Assembly (NCBI GenBank): GCA_964034945.1
Contig: OZ035962.1
Coordinates: 74,911,597-74,975,596, forward strand
Direction of reading: 5' to 3'
Source: Chrysopilus asiliformis
Lineage: Eukaryota; Arthropoda; Insecta; Diptera; Rhagionidae
Length of the DNA: 64,000 nucleotides
Part shown: positions 33,425 through 44,196 of the stretch, one piece after another
Numbering within the stretch: position 1 is the first letter of the stretch
Layout: every line of letters starts with the position of its first letter
Translations under genes and position numbers: made by a program
Notes under the pieces: model-generated
Told to the model about the DNA's origin: nothing
Seen by the model: only the letters and a program-made list of their open reading frames with translations
The model's database searches: none

Positions 33425-34155
33425 CAGAGCCAGGAAAGCTTTGAAAGTTCTCGGGCATCCACTACCACTGACAAGCGATTTACTTGTTTATATGGCTTAC
33501 TCTCCGAGCCAAGTTCAAACTTTGTTGAAAGCTCTTTTTCGTTATGCTTGGTTTTGACACTGTTAATTGTTTTACTTTACGTTAATGAAAAACTTTTATA
33601 TGAAATTTCCGAATTACAATCGGAAAATAATAATAATTTCATAAAATCAAAAACATTAATTTGATCAATTGATATTTTATAAAACGACTGAAAATGCCTA
33701 TTTAAATCGAATTTTTTTATTGTTTTAATTTCCTAAAATCATAGTAAACATTGCATTATGTTATCACACCGAATAAGAAAACAATCATGTCCAAAAGTCG
33801 TGTCGTCTTTTGAGACAGAACGCTTCATGATTTTCAGCAGTGTTAAATTTTTCATGATTTTCAGCAGTGTGAAATACACCACTGCTTCAGTCAATGTCCT
33901 AATGACAACTGAGCTAATAAAAATCTCTCGCATAAATGGCCTCACTTAGAACTCAGCAAAGCTCCATGATATGCAAAATGCCCAAGTGGAAGCAGAACGG
34001 GTTATATGCAAAGTGAAACAGATTATTTCTTTCATATGCGTATGTATGCAGTTTACGTACAAGCCAGAATGAAACGGGTAGCATGAAGAATCGATGGATA
34101 GAAGGGCAATTTGAGCCTCGAAGTTGCCCTTGGTGCACATGGCTGCACACCGCTG
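33425..34155. mobile_element. hAT element (CAGNG ends)
   Basis: CAGAGCCAGGAAAGC ... GGCTGCACACCGCTG (inverted CAGCGGTGTGCAGCC), with a perfect 8-bp duplication GTCTATAG (33417-33424, 34156-34163). 731 bp, no transposase. A 24-27-bp tandem pair (CATGATTTTCAGCAGTGT twice) lies at 33826-33875. The four 63-68-codon frames are accidental. Confidence 0.85.
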
Positions 34156-34163
34156 GTCTATAG

Positions 34164-34767
34164 TCCGAAATTATTCAAAGAAAGGTATTTGTAACATTTA
34201 TAATTCACTCCATATCCTATATGTTTTTCATGGTAGCCCGCAGGTGGGCCCACCGGGCAAAAGCATGCCGAGACAGGCCGGCGCTTCTTACCACTAAAAT
34301 CTACTCCACAACGTCCTGGTAAGCCCTACAACTATTCAGACAGGTAAAAGGATTTCGACTGAGTTTTTGTAATATATAGTATAGGTCGAAAATCATATAG
34401 TGTAGATTTTATTTTCTCCAAAGGTCCTAACGCAAAGGACAAAATTACATATAATTGTGTTTGGAGTGATGAATTTTGTTTTATTGATATTCAGATAAAA
34501 ATTGTCTTTAGTAACGAGACAAATTCTTAGCTGAAAACAAACAAAATTGCCGTACGTGGGCTGGAAAATATCCACAAAAAATCTTGAGGCAAACTTTACA
34601 CGCGGAAAACGTTGCTATCTGGTGTTGAGCTTTGATCCGGATTCTGGACGCTCCTCCTATTCCAAGAACGGTGGAGACTGAGCATCAAACGTCGTAAGGA
34701 AGTAGGATGGTAATTATTAGTTTTTAACAATTTTTTAGCCTCAATTGGTAAGATAAGTTTTGTTTAG
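34164..34767. other. Unannotated; G+C-richer island at 34540-34690
   Basis: 34540-34690 is open in more than one plus-strand frame. One frame, 34535-34681, reads KLPYVGWKISTKNLEANF and then KRCYLVLSFDPDSGRSSY. Another reads LIRILDAPPIPRTVETEHQ. I cannot choose between them; it may be an exon upstream of 34768. Confidence 0.35.
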
Positions 34768-34902
34768 CAAATCATGGTAATGCACCACACAAATGGCGAA
34801 ACAATTATGCAATTACAACCGCCAGGTTATGATAAAGTGCTCATCTACGTCCAGAAGAAAAATTTAGAAGATAAGGACAATGAATCGTATTTGAATAAGT
34901 AA
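34768..34902 (+). CDS. Candidate terminal exon, unknown protein
   Basis: Preceded by the acceptor TTTTGTTTAG. Open from the splice site: QIMVMHHTNGETIMQLQPPG, then YDKVLIYVQKKNLEDKDNES and YLNK-stop (45 codons). Balanced amino-acid use and C/G-ending codons (CTC ATC TAC GTC CAG AAG) stand out from the A/T-rich background. No family is recognised. No AATAAA is seen before the Helitron that starts at 34979, so the 3' end may lie beyond or have been displaced. The adjoining G+C-rich island at 34540-34690 could hold the preceding exon. It could also be a retrocopied fragment. Confidence 0.35.
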   Translation, partial: QIMVMHHTNGETIMQLQPPGYDKVLIYVQKKNLEDKDNESYLNK

Positions 34903-34978
34903 AAATATCATTTGTATTTCATCTAGAAATCGTGAAAAAATATTATGTCGATACCTTAATGTTTATCATACAACCTTA

Positions 34979-35620
34979 TCCTATAATATAATACGAGGAA
35001 TGTTTGTCTGTCTGTCTGCACAAACGATCTCGAAAACTCGCCTAACGATTTTCACGAAACTTGGCGGTTAGGGATTTTCGGGAACAAGAAATCGATCTAG
35101 ATAGATCTCACCTCTGTGAAAATTCTCCTCGATAACCCTCACCTGGTATCTTCGAATTGGGTGATCCGATCTTAATGAAACTTTACAGTATTACTAAGGG
35201 GGCCAAGGGCTTTCGATTTTTTCACTACAAACCTGACTGTTCCCTCCCCTCGATACCCCTCGCCTGGTATCTTCGAATTGGGTGGTCCGATCTTAATGAA
35301 ACTTTACAGTATTACTAAGGGCGCTAGGGGCTTTCGATTTTTTCACTACAAACCTGAATGTTCCCTCCCCTCGATAACCCTCACCTGGTGTCTCAAAACA
35401 ACGTTTCAAAAATCGGTGACGGCGATTACTCAATAACCACTCAACCGATTTCTATGAAATTTTGTTATCGCGCGTTAGTTTTAGCTCTAGATTTCTAGGT
35501 CGGGAATTTAAAAACTCTGGAAAAGCTCTGTAAAGATAATGTGAATTTAGTTTTTCCCCAAAAATCAGCAAAAGTATGATTTTGAGGTCGCCGAGCATGG
35601 CTCGGTCTTCCTGGTACTAA
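34979..35620 (+). mobile_element. Non-autonomous Helitron
   Basis: 5' end TCCTATAATATAATACGAGG after an A; 3' end hairpin CCGAGC-ATG-GCTCGG (35591-35605), 11 nt, then CTAA, followed by T. These are the standard Helitron features, with no target duplication. The body holds TTTGTCTGTCTGTCTGC, GATCTCGAAAACTCGCC, ACGATTTTCACGAAACTTGG and two tandem units of about 121 bp (35132-35375, key word TATCTTCGAATTGGGTG). No Rep/helicase frame. Confidence 0.85.
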
Positions 35621-35744
35621 TATTAAAGGTATCGATATATTCCTTTGTAAATATTCCCTAATTTAACCATACCAGTATAAGCACCCTCTGCCCTATGCCA
35701 CTTTTCATTTTATTTGCGGGAAATATGTCGATATCACTGTTTAA
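35621..35744. other. Nothing recognised
   Basis: Short spacer. Confidence 0.4.
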
Positions 35745-35760
35745 ATGGATGCTGTTGACG
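35745..35760 (+). CDS. Possible first coding exon (weak)
   Basis: ATGGATGCTGTTGACG|GTAAGT: a start codon in a fair context (TTAAATGG) followed after five codons by a consensus donor at 35761. If real it would encode MDAVD plus one base. The frame stays open to 35963 through the would-be intron. No promoter is recognised upstream. Chance is quite possible for so short a signal. Confidence 0.18.
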
Positions 35761-35763
35761 GTA

Positions 35764-36920
35764 AGTTAACAATTTGTACAGACGGCAGTGAAAGTATGAA
35801 TATTCATTTGCATTCGTTTCGATGGAGAAGACAAGCAACCGCGGAGGAGAGCTTTTATAATCAAGGTTGGGCCCAAAACTGCTACCTGTCTTTATTTTCC
35901 GTCAAATCGATTGCCGATTTTCATAATGACAGCAATCGTAACCGCAGCGATATAACAGTGTGACAACTTGGAAATTTTTATATTAAAATATATTTCGTCC
36001 TAAGATTTGTTACTGTGAAGCAATTTATTATATTATAGCTGTTTAAAATTTCCATAATATTCTCGAATGCGCAAATTTTGAAATACTATTTTGGTGTTTT
36101 ATTTTAGTATGAGATTTGCTTATACCATATTTATTAAGTCCAAGTGACACGACGCCAAGATTTGAAAATCATTAAATATTTTCTTTTATTTTATAATATC
36201 AAAAGGTTACCAGCCATCCGTGGAAATGCCATAAAATACTTTTTTTTTAAAAGTCGATTAATATTCACCTAGCCTAAGATATTATAGTCTGTACCAAATG
36301 TATTTTTTTCTATTTATTATTATGTTAACTTTGAAATCTTATCTGCATGGCTACTGAAGAGCTGGTTTCCCAAATATTTTTTAGCGAAAGAGTTTAATTG
36401 GCCACAGTTTTTTTTATGCTGAATTTTGTACATATGATTAATGACTGATTTTAATTAATTCGATAAATGACAAATAGTTGTTTTACCAGATTACTGATGT
36501 ATTTAAGGAAGTTTTTATATTTAAGTTGGATGAATTAGATGTCATTTGTAAAAACATTAACCTTGCTTAGAATGTCATATAATAAAATTTTTAAATTGAT
36601 TAACGGTCAGTACTTTTTTATATATTAAAAGTGTTACCAATTAACTTGTATTTGGATTTAGGTGTGTATTTTCAAAAATTTTATATTTTTATGCAAAGAC
36701 AGAAAGAGACAAAAATTTAGAGGCTATTTTTATGTCTCGATTAGACAAAAATTGGATTTTTTTTTCATAGCCTGACATTAAAACGACACTTGTAGACATA
36801 GTTTTCTCGAGTATTTTTCCCCAAATATCAAAAAAAAATCTGACAAATATTGACTCCATGGACATTTCAATGACACGCCATGAAAAAATCGCAATTTATG
36901 TCTAATTGAGACGAGGTTTA
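35764..36920. other. Nothing recognised
   Basis: A+T-rich, no frame beyond the 72 codons that start at 35745. Confidence 0.5.
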
Positions 36921-36924
36921 TTAA

Positions 36925-37158
36925 CACGTTGACGGACAGTTGCGGCTATAGCCGTCAAGTTCAAGTTCACTATGTGACATGACGGCAATAGCCGTCCAAT
37001 ACGAAACGGTCGTTTTTAGACACTGCGGCTGTAGCAGCACAAATGTGCATTTACCAGCGTACAAGTAGAAGCCTAGTGTCAATTTTCGAATTTCACTTGT
37101 TTCTACTGTCGAATTTCACTTGTTCGAATTTCACTTGTTTCTACTGTCCGTCAACGTG
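36925..37158. mobile_element. piggyBac-type MITE (TTAA)
   Basis: TTAA | CACGTTGACGGACAGT ... ACTGTCCGTCAACGTG | TTAA, perfect 16-bp ends. 234 bp. Inside, TCGAATTTCACTTG occurs three times and GGCTATAGCCGTC-type words repeat near the left end. Confidence 0.88.
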
Positions 37159-37533
37159 TTAATAAAATTTAAAGAACTATTTTCAGAAAAAAAAACGATA
37201 TCTTGGATAAGTTTCACTTTGTAAGATCCTTTTTAATTTTATTGCTTCTTTACGTATTTTGCATTAACGTTAAACCATCTTCATCATGCTAGATCATGTA
37301 ATTGAAAGATCCTATATTTGAATTAAATTTCTCAAAAACTAGCGTATTCAGGCATGCAATAGTGTTCGACGACAAATTTTAAAAAATCACAGAATAAGTC
37401 CTGAAAGAGATTACACCGAAAAACGCGAATGTAAACATTTCCTTAAATCACTGTTACATAGTTATTAAAACTGAATTTAAAAAACTGTAAACCATCACAA
37501 AAAATAATTTTTTTATAGCTTTATAGTTTTTAG
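37159..37533. other. Nothing recognised
   Basis: A+T-rich spacer. Confidence 0.45.
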
Positions 37534-37676
37534 CAGACATGGGAAATGTTATCGGAACGTAACGAAATGATTTTCCGGCTTTTTCATCAAAATTTCGATG
37601 TAACGTTATAGAAAGTTAATTCCGTCGCAATAAACAAAAAGTAACGAAAACTGCTTTTTCGTTATGCAGCGTTATT
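37534..37676 (+). repeat. Possible hAT end fragment with AACG words
   Basis: CAGACATGGGAAATGTTATC, then CGTAACGAAATGATTTTC, CGGCTTTTTC, ATGTAACGTTATAG and AAAGTAACGAAAAC. The same layout occurs at 51530-51700 (CAGGGATGAGAAACATTATT). The Harbinger relic at 37680 is inserted at its right end. Confidence 0.55.
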
Positions 37677-37816
37677 TAATGGTGGATCTCCATTACTGAA
37701 GCATTCGACGTGTGCATAAAATTGCATATAAATAGAAAGAGACAAATCTCTGTAATTGTCAGTGGGAAAGACAGAAGACGAACGCAATGTTTTTATATGT
37801 AGTTTTATAGGATATA

Positions 37817-38088
37817 CACTCAGAAAAATGTTCAGGTCAACTTTTTGTCAGGTTAACTCTGACCTTACAGAGGTTTATGTAAGCCAGCTAGCGGTCAGAA
37901 TTAACCTATCTAAGGTCAACTCGTGCAGCTCCCAATGCCCTACTTCACCTGCTGGTGGCTTAATTTCAGAATTTCTCCGACCACAGGTCAACTCAGTTTT
38001 ACTTGCCCACATGCAGGCGAACGCGCGCCTGCCCGAGGCGAATTACGCCGTATGTAGGTCGTCGAGTTAGCCTCCATTTTTCTGAGTG
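37817..38088 (+). mobile_element. TA-flanked MITE, copy 1
   Basis: TA | CACTCAGAAAAATG ... CATTTTTCTGAGTG | TA. 272 bp. Key internal words: AGGTCAACTTTTTGTCAGG, GCCAGCTAGCGGTCAG, CACCTGCTGGTGGCTTAATT and CGTCGAGTTAGCCTCC. The inverted copy is at 39633-39937. Nested in the Harbinger relic; the 104-codon frame across it is accidental. Confidence 0.9.
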
Positions 38089-38211
38089 TACGTCATAGGA
38101 ATTTGAATCTTATTCCATGACCACAACACTCAACTTTCAAACATTAGCTAGACTTCAAAAAAATCTCCCAACCTTGTGACAGTTGATATCGTCTTTAAAT
38201 ATTGTAATAAA

Positions 38212-38553
38212 ATGGATTCGGATAGCAAAAAATTACTAATCGATATAATTTTCGATGAAGATAGCACAAGTGACAGTGACAATGAAGACCGTGTCGTAAA
38301 AAAAAGAAAAAAGTTCTGGGTTCATGAATATTACAAGGATCGGGACATAAATGGGGCATTTGTGAGCGTTTTTGGAGCATTACGTTGTATACGCGATCCG
38401 AGTTTCTTCTGCAAATATTTGCAAATGACGGCCACACAATTTGAAGAGCTTCTCCAAATGGTTGGGCCATTAATTGAGAAACAAGTAGTGATTCGCGAAC
38501 CACTATGCGTAATTTTACAGCAGTCAAACAAGAAATGTCAAAACACAACTTAA
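38212..38553 (+). pseudogene. Harbinger transposase N-terminal fragment
   Basis: 113 codons from the ATG that begins MDSDSKKLLIDIIFDEDS. It has an acidic D/S/E run, then KKRKKFWVHEYYKDRDINGA, FVSVFGALRCIRDPSFFCKY and LQMTATQFEELLQMVGPLIE, ending KQVVIREPLCV and a short unrelated tail to TAA. The RRFWVHP-like start, F-x-KYL-RM-T-x-x-FEELL core and GP-x-I-x-K run are the conserved pre-catalytic region of HARBI1-like nucleases. The DDE domain is absent. An upstream frame from 38176 exists, but the ATG at 38212 fits the family start. It lies within perfect terminal inverted repeats, so it is a deletion derivative. Confidence 0.85.
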
Positions 38554-38790
38554 ATGTATTGGACCTCACTATTTGTTTACGGAGAATGTGTGAGTTTAAT
38601 TTTATAGTTGCACACGATCTTTATAGGAAAAGTTAAAGTCGTTCAACTTCATCTACAAACGCGACATCTGGCGACGTATTGCATTTTTTTTGCACACGTT
38701 CTCTCTCTTTTTTACGAAGGCCTTTTTACGTAAGTGTGTCTCTATATTTTTGCACACGCCGAATGCTTCAGTAATGGAGATCCACCATAA

Positions 38791-39134
38791 CTGCTTGAAA
38801 TTTTATTTGTGCAAACGTTTGTGGGTTAGTTCTATTTTGGAAAAGGAAACATTTAACACCAAAATCTAAGGCGTCATTTACTCCTGACGCTTTATTCCGT
38901 GAATTTTATTCTTCGACACTAAATTCATATTGAACAACCGTTTATACTACAATATGAATATTTATATTACATATTTTAACTGTAAATCATTAAATAGTTA
39001 AAACTAAAAGGACATTAAGCTGCATTGGTAACTTCAATAAATATAGAAATTCTTTTACAATCCTATAGGAAGTAAAAACAAGTATTATTTGTGATCAACT
39101 CAAAACTTTCCTCTACAATATTTAGTTTCGGAAA
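38791..39134. other. Nothing recognised
   Basis: A+T-rich spacer. Confidence 0.45.
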
Positions 39135-39330
39135 AAATATGTAAAAAATAATAAACGGTATTTTTTCAAAAAAATTGTATGGGAGGTACCCGTAATAGCT
39201 ACCATTACTTTTCCAAAATTTAATAAAAAACAACGATTTTTGTAAAACTTATTTATAAAAAATTTGAAGTCGCTAGCTCAACGCGTTCTCGAGTTATTTA
39301 AGATACGTACAACGTACAGACATACCCAAG
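39135..39330 (-). repeat. Family D repeat
   Basis: Inverted: AAAATTGTATGGGAGGTACC, GTAATAGCTACCATTAC, AAATTTGAAGTCGCTAGCTC, AACGCGTTCTCGAGTTATTT and ACGTACAACGTACAGAC. Confidence 0.75.
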
Positions 39331-39367
39331 TAGCACAAAAGGTCAAAAAATCCTTGGACAACTTTAA

Positions 39368-39962
39368 CCCATTCGGTATTTTGATGCCATATGGCAACGC
39401 AGTTAAAAATTTGAATTGACTTATTTATTATTTATTTATTTTCAACACTCTATTCTCATTCAGTGCACCTTTAAGTGCATTTGTGACCCAATTTTGATTT
39501 TTTGAGTAAAAAGCTGGACTACAGTGGACGTATTTGTAAAAAATAAAAATTTTTAATTTTTTTTTTGTTTTAAATGAATACTAATAGCTTAAACATCATT
39601 AATTTGTATAGAGAGAATGTCTAACCCCCATACACTCAGAAAAATGGAGGCTAACTCGACGACCTACACAACGGCGTAATTGGCCTCGGGCAGGAAAATG
39701 TAGCCTATGTGAGGCGCGCGTTGGCCTGCATGAGGGAATGTAAAACTTGTGTTGACCTGTGGCCGGAGAAATTCTGAAATTAAGCCACCAGCAGGTGAAA
39801 TAGGGCATTGGGAGCTGCACGAGTTGACCTTAGATAGATATTTCGAGGATGTAATGTCATGTAATGGAAACCTCTGTCAGCCAGCTAGCGGTCAGAGTTA
39901 ACCTGACAAAAAGTTGACCTGGACATTTTTCTGAGTGTAGAAAAAAACATGTACCGAACGGG
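39368..39962 (-). mobile_element. piggyBac-type MITE (TTAA), interrupted copy
   Basis: TTAA | CCCATTCGGTATTTTG ... CATGTACCGAACGGG | TTAA. Inverted paralogue of 14733-15016; the two align along their length apart from the 305-bp insert at 39633-39937. Confidence 0.88.
39633..39937 (-). mobile_element. TA-flanked MITE, copy 2
   Basis: TA | CACTCAGAAAAATGG ... CATTTTTCTGAGTG | TA. Compared with the empty site in the 14.7 kb paralogue (complement of CCCCCATAGAAAAAAA), only the insert and one TA are extra, which proves a 2-bp TA duplication. Tc1/mariner-type or another TA-targeting family; no transposase. The 73-codon minus frame is accidental. Confidence 0.92.
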
Positions 39963-39966
39963 TTAA

Positions 39967-40439
39967 GGATCAATTACTAAAAGGTTTGACAACATAGACA
40001 TATACATTGTTCGGCAATGTTTTTCTGCTCCCAATTAGATTCCATTCACAGAATGTCAATAAGAGATTTTTTTAAAATTGTTTTACTGTGTTATTGGTAT
40101 TATCAAATAACGTAAAGGATTTGATTAATTAAAAATACTCCGAATAGCCGCATTAGATGTTTTAAATTGTATATATGTAGGCTAATGATATGTATACATT
40201 AACTATGTAGTGATTAACAAAATGAAATATTTCTTCAAATAAGATACCAAAATTTTCGTATATTTGTCGCAGAAATTATGAGATCGGGGTGACTTGAAGT
40301 TGACGTTGCAGATGATACGAACTTGTTACGTGATTACGATAGAGTTACAAAAAGTAACGTTATGCAAACATGTGTTCCAGCTATAAATGTTTTATGTTCA
40401 TCATTTATTTATGTCTATCGCTTTTATTATTAAACACAG
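39967..40439. other. Nothing recognised
   Basis: A+T-rich; GTAACG words near 40340-40370 resemble the 37534 fragment. Confidence 0.45.
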
Positions 40440-40494
40440 GGTTACTAATGTTGATGGTGGCGTGGAAGATGGCGATGATGCGGATGAAAACGAT
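40440..40494 (+). CDS. Possible small internal exon
   Basis: Acceptor TTATTATTAAACACAG before 40440 and donor GAT|GTGAGA after 40494 bound 55 bases that read VTNVDGGVEDGDDADEND in one frame, an acidic stretch much more G+C-rich than its surroundings. No neighbouring exon is recognised, and its two ends are in different phases. It is equally explained by a chance GATGATG-type run. Confidence 0.22.
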
Positions 40495-41589
40495 GTGAGA
40501 TTTTTGCAACATTTTTGATTGCATTTTATTAGTAAGAAATGCATTTTATAAAAGTTCAACCAGAAGACGAATAAAAATCACAAAAAACCACTGATTGAGG
40601 AGTAAGAAATAAAAAAAATATACAAAATGTGTCACACGTTGTATGATAATTAAGTCATTTCCATAATATTGGTTTTTTTTCTAGTAATTTTGTCTTTCTG
40701 GTTGACTTTGGCAAAGATCATGATAATGTTGTTCGAATATGGTGTTAGTTAAGTCACGGAAGGGTTTCACGTATGATCACTAATGATATTATATCATTCA
40801 TTTTTCGGCTTATTTGGCAGTTTGTTTGCTAAATTTGTACTAAATACAATTTTTATTTCGAAATTTTATATAAATATGCGATATTTTGAGTTATATCAAT
40901 TCGTTTCGTTTGTTTTCATACGATTATAACCTAACGTACCGTGTAATCAAATCGAGTTTCTCGCCTGAGTCTTTTGTTCGCATTACGATTGAAACGAACG
41001 TCGAAACGAATTACTTGGCAAATCTTTTGTTTGGAATGTCCCAATTCTATTGGCATTTTAGCTGCATCTAAACAAGTTTTGATTAAATATTGCAGTTAAT
41101 TTTGAAATGTTGGAATATGATATGCCAGAAACATTAAATGTAACTAAATTTCGTAAACTTGGAGAGACCTACTCACAGTCAGAGTAGAAAGTGAAATTGA
41201 AATTTGGAAAAAATAGGTTTTTGTTACAGATAATAGACTTAAAACATACATTTTTCACTGAGATTTGATTTTTCATAATATGTTTAAGACATATTATTTC
41301 CATTACATCTGTACCCTACATTGTAAACTATATTCCACACATTTTTGCCTTCGATGTGACAAACCGTTTCCGAGAAAATTATCATGGGTTCGGGATTCTG
41401 GGAAATTCAAAAATTTAAAAGGGCGAAAATCGATAATTTCTTAAATCTGCTTTACGGTAAACGGAGTTCTAGTAAAAGTTAAAAAGATCGTCCATTCCAG
41501 GAACGCATATATGTACAAGACTTCATTACTGGCACACAAATGTTTTTTTAATGAAATGGCCCGGATTAACATATTTTTAATAAAAATCT
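40495..41589. other. No gene recognised
   Basis: A+T-rich; the 61-codon frame at 40886 is not recognised. Confidence 0.5.
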
Positions 41590-41830
41590 TGTTGTCGAAA
41601 ATGTTCAACATATTGTATTACAATCGGACTTATGGACTCCCAATTGATCAAATTGGTAGGAAATCCATTTGGATTTTCCATCATTTTGAATTTTCCATCA
41701 CGTACAATTTTTGGTACAAGTTTTGGAATTTTGACTGGAAATTCAACATTCTTTCCTATGAAATGGTCTTTTTTCGTACCAATAGGATTTTTAATATGAT
41801 TTTTAATTGGAATGTACCCCAAATTAAAAG
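41590..41830 (-). repeat. Family E repeat
   Basis: CCAATTTGATCAATTGGGAG on the minus strand, GGAAATCCATTTGGATTTTC and CCATCACGTACAATTTTTGG match 19209-19440. The 190-codon frame 41511-42083 is produced by this repeat plus the adjacent minisatellite. Confidence 0.7.
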
Positions 41831-41899
41831 TTTTGAGGGACGCAATTCAGTAGTGACGTCATTGATTATACCGACGTACCATAAAGAATTCCAACATGT

Positions 41900-42085
41900 T
41901 TTCCTTCTATTTTTCGTAGCTTTTCCCAGCATTTTTCCAAGTATTTTTCCTATCATTTTTGCAACTATTTTTCCTAGCATTTTCACAATATTTTCCCTAG
42001 CATTTTCCCCCCTATTTTCTCTATCAATTTTCCTCCAATTTTTCCTAACATTTTCCCGAATATTTTTTTTCCATTTTTCTTAGTA
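41900..42085. repeat. Degenerate 15-bp minisatellite
   Basis: Repeated ATTTTTCCTAGCA / ATTTTTCCAAGTA words, roughly a dozen. Translates to FPSIFPSIF on the plus strand and LGKMLGKA on the minus. Confidence 0.7.
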
Positions 42086-42352
42086 TTTTTCCTTACATTC
42101 GCACAATTCAACTGTGTCGCTTGGAATACTATCTATGACTGACTGAATGTTAGCGGGAAATGCACTTTTTCGAATCAATTTCTGGAAATATAACTGGTAA
42201 ATCTGCTAGTATCTACCGATGGCAAAGAAATTTAATTGGTAAATGTATTGGTACGTACCAAATGGGTTTCAGTTTTATTTCGCAATCGCAGGACGCGTGG
42301 TGTCACTTGTGGTGTCACATTGAAATTATACTGGTACTTATCCAATTATTTT
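42086..42352. other. Nothing recognised
   Basis: Contains GGTAAATCTGCTAG and GGTACGTACCAAATGG words that vaguely resemble family E; no gene. Confidence 0.4.
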
Positions 42353-42575
42353 TATACCCGTATGGTGGAACCAAAGGGTATATTAGATTTGCCTTACCGT
42401 ATGTAACGCCAGGTTCCCGTCATCACACACAAAAATGAATTACACCAGTGTGTTTAGAATGATAAAAAAAGTTGAATTTAGCATGTCCGTCTGTCTGCCC
42501 GTCTAAGGCGCGGATTGTGGGCGCACGGATTGAGCTAGAGACTTGAAATTTTGCGTAGATTCATTTTTCGTAAAA
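42353..42575 (+). repeat. Family A 5' fragment
   Basis: TATACCCGTATGGTGG, TACACCAGTGTGTTTAGAAT, CATGTCCGTCTGTCTGCC, GCACGGATTGAGCTAGAG and CGTAAAATGCGAG, then an abrupt change to family C. Confidence 0.85.
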
Positions 42576-42800
42576 TGCGAGATTTTTTCCGGGAAATTTG
42601 AAGAAAAGGACAAATACGTCATCCTATAAGGACCTTCCGTTATCTTCACAGATTTCTTAACGTCAGAATCGGATTCAGTGACCCCTAGAGCCAACGGACG
42701 AGATTTTTTCCGGAAAATTTTGAGGAAATTGGATTGCAAGATTTGACCTCGACAGACAAACAGACAGACAGATACGAAAGCAAGCTAAATAAAAGATTTT
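42576..42800 (+). repeat. Family C 3' fragment
   Basis: ATTTTTTCCGGGAAATTTG, GGACCTTCCGTTATC, CAGAATCGGATTCAGTGACC, GATTTGACCTCGACAGACA and AAATAAAAGATTTTAAG. Joined directly to family A at a GAG shared by both. Confidence 0.8.
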
Positions 42801-44193
42801 AAGAAAGCTTACATCTAGCGCCTAAGAACCAATTAAAAATTTTGAAAATTTAAATTTCCAATAATGTAGTTTTTTGTTCAACTTTTATTCCTTTCTGTTA
42901 TTCCATCGAACAAAAAAATATCGGTAATTTTAAAACCAGAAAAATGTAATTTACAATGTCATTGAAATTTGTTTGTGTTTGGCAAAGTTAATTATTTTTA
43001 CCTAATGAACACACATATCCCCTTAGTAAAAGTGAATTTGGTTACACTAACTGGTGGAATCGGTTTATGAATTCCTATGTGCATAAAACTTTTGTAGCTT
43101 TATATGAAATTTAATGCGAAAAATTCCAATGCGCAATGGTATCATGGCCTCACGAAAGTGACGCGCATATTCAATTAGGAACTGAGATATTGAAGTTTAA
43201 ATGACAAAATTAAAATCTGCCATCGAAGGCGGACCACTGTCTACTTACACATAGGTCTGTGTGTACGTTTGGTATATATTTTTACAAATACTTTTTTTTT
43301 CGATCAAATCAACTCAAGCTTTTTTGAGTATAAGTATAAAACGAAAATGATTTAAAGGCGACACATGCTGATGTCGTGTATGCCAATGACCGCAATCAAA
43401 ATGACGATTAAACGGGTATAAACACTTTTTTTAACAATTTTGCATATTAGGAAGTCAAAATGTTCATTAATAGGAAGCAAACCCCAGTCAAGATTTATAA
43501 TTTTTCTAAGTTATTGACTTGAATTTGTTAAAATGTATGTTTTGTCTATTGGTTAGCTTGTCGTTAGTTTTGCTAATTTGTTGCCATATGCGATCACTAT
43601 ATTAGTTTAATTTGCTTGTTTTATGATGAAAAGACTACGGCTGTAAAAATTATTATATCTGATCTTGTTTGCCGTCCAAGTCGTTTAAGTAAATATACTA
43701 TAATGGATTTGTCCTTACTTTTCATTTTCCCGATTTCTTAAATAAATTATTTATCGCTGTGAAAGAAAAGGGATAAATCAGCAAAGGAAAAAATCTCATC
43801 TTGTGACAATAATAATAATAAGAAAGATTAGAAACTATTACAGATTAGAAGCAATGCAAATTGCTACTAGGATTACGATGGTATTTTCAATGACGTCAGA
43901 TCTCGATTAACGTATTTTTGATCCCATGAAATGTCTTACCGCAATCAATTTTTTTTATAACTAAGCATTGAAATTTTACAAAATTTTATTCCTTCACATG
44001 CCTTTGAACGGAAAACAACTTTGCGCAGGTGTTAAGCCGAATGAATAAAATCTAGCAAATGCTTTTACTAGCAGCTTAGTACGTTTTCGTACAAATTTTT
44101 TTATAAATTTCGCATGAAAACCTGATAAATTCTTAGAAAAGCATTTGCTATTTTGTCTACTCATTGCTTACAATCCATGCAAAACATGTAGTG
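42801..44193. other. No gene recognised
   Basis: A+T-rich unique-looking sequence without a supported frame. Confidence 0.5.
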
Positions 44194-44196
44194 TAA

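Larger units (their letters stand above)
37680..38787 (+). mobile_element. PIF/Harbinger relic
   Basis: TAA (37677-37679) | TGGTGGATCTCCATTACTG ... CAGTAATGGAGATCCACCA | TAA (38788-38790). Terminal inverted repeats of about 37 bp with one mismatch (ATTCGACGTGTGCA / ATTCGGCGTGTGCA). It contains an N-terminal transposase fragment (38212-38553) and a nested TA-flanked MITE (37817-38088). 1108 bp. Confidence 0.9.

Noticed and set aside
41511..42083. 190-codon open frame, the longest in the window
   Set aside because: It is made of a family E repeat (also at 19.2 kb) fused to a TTTTCC-type minisatellite; F/I/S-rich translation with no motif.
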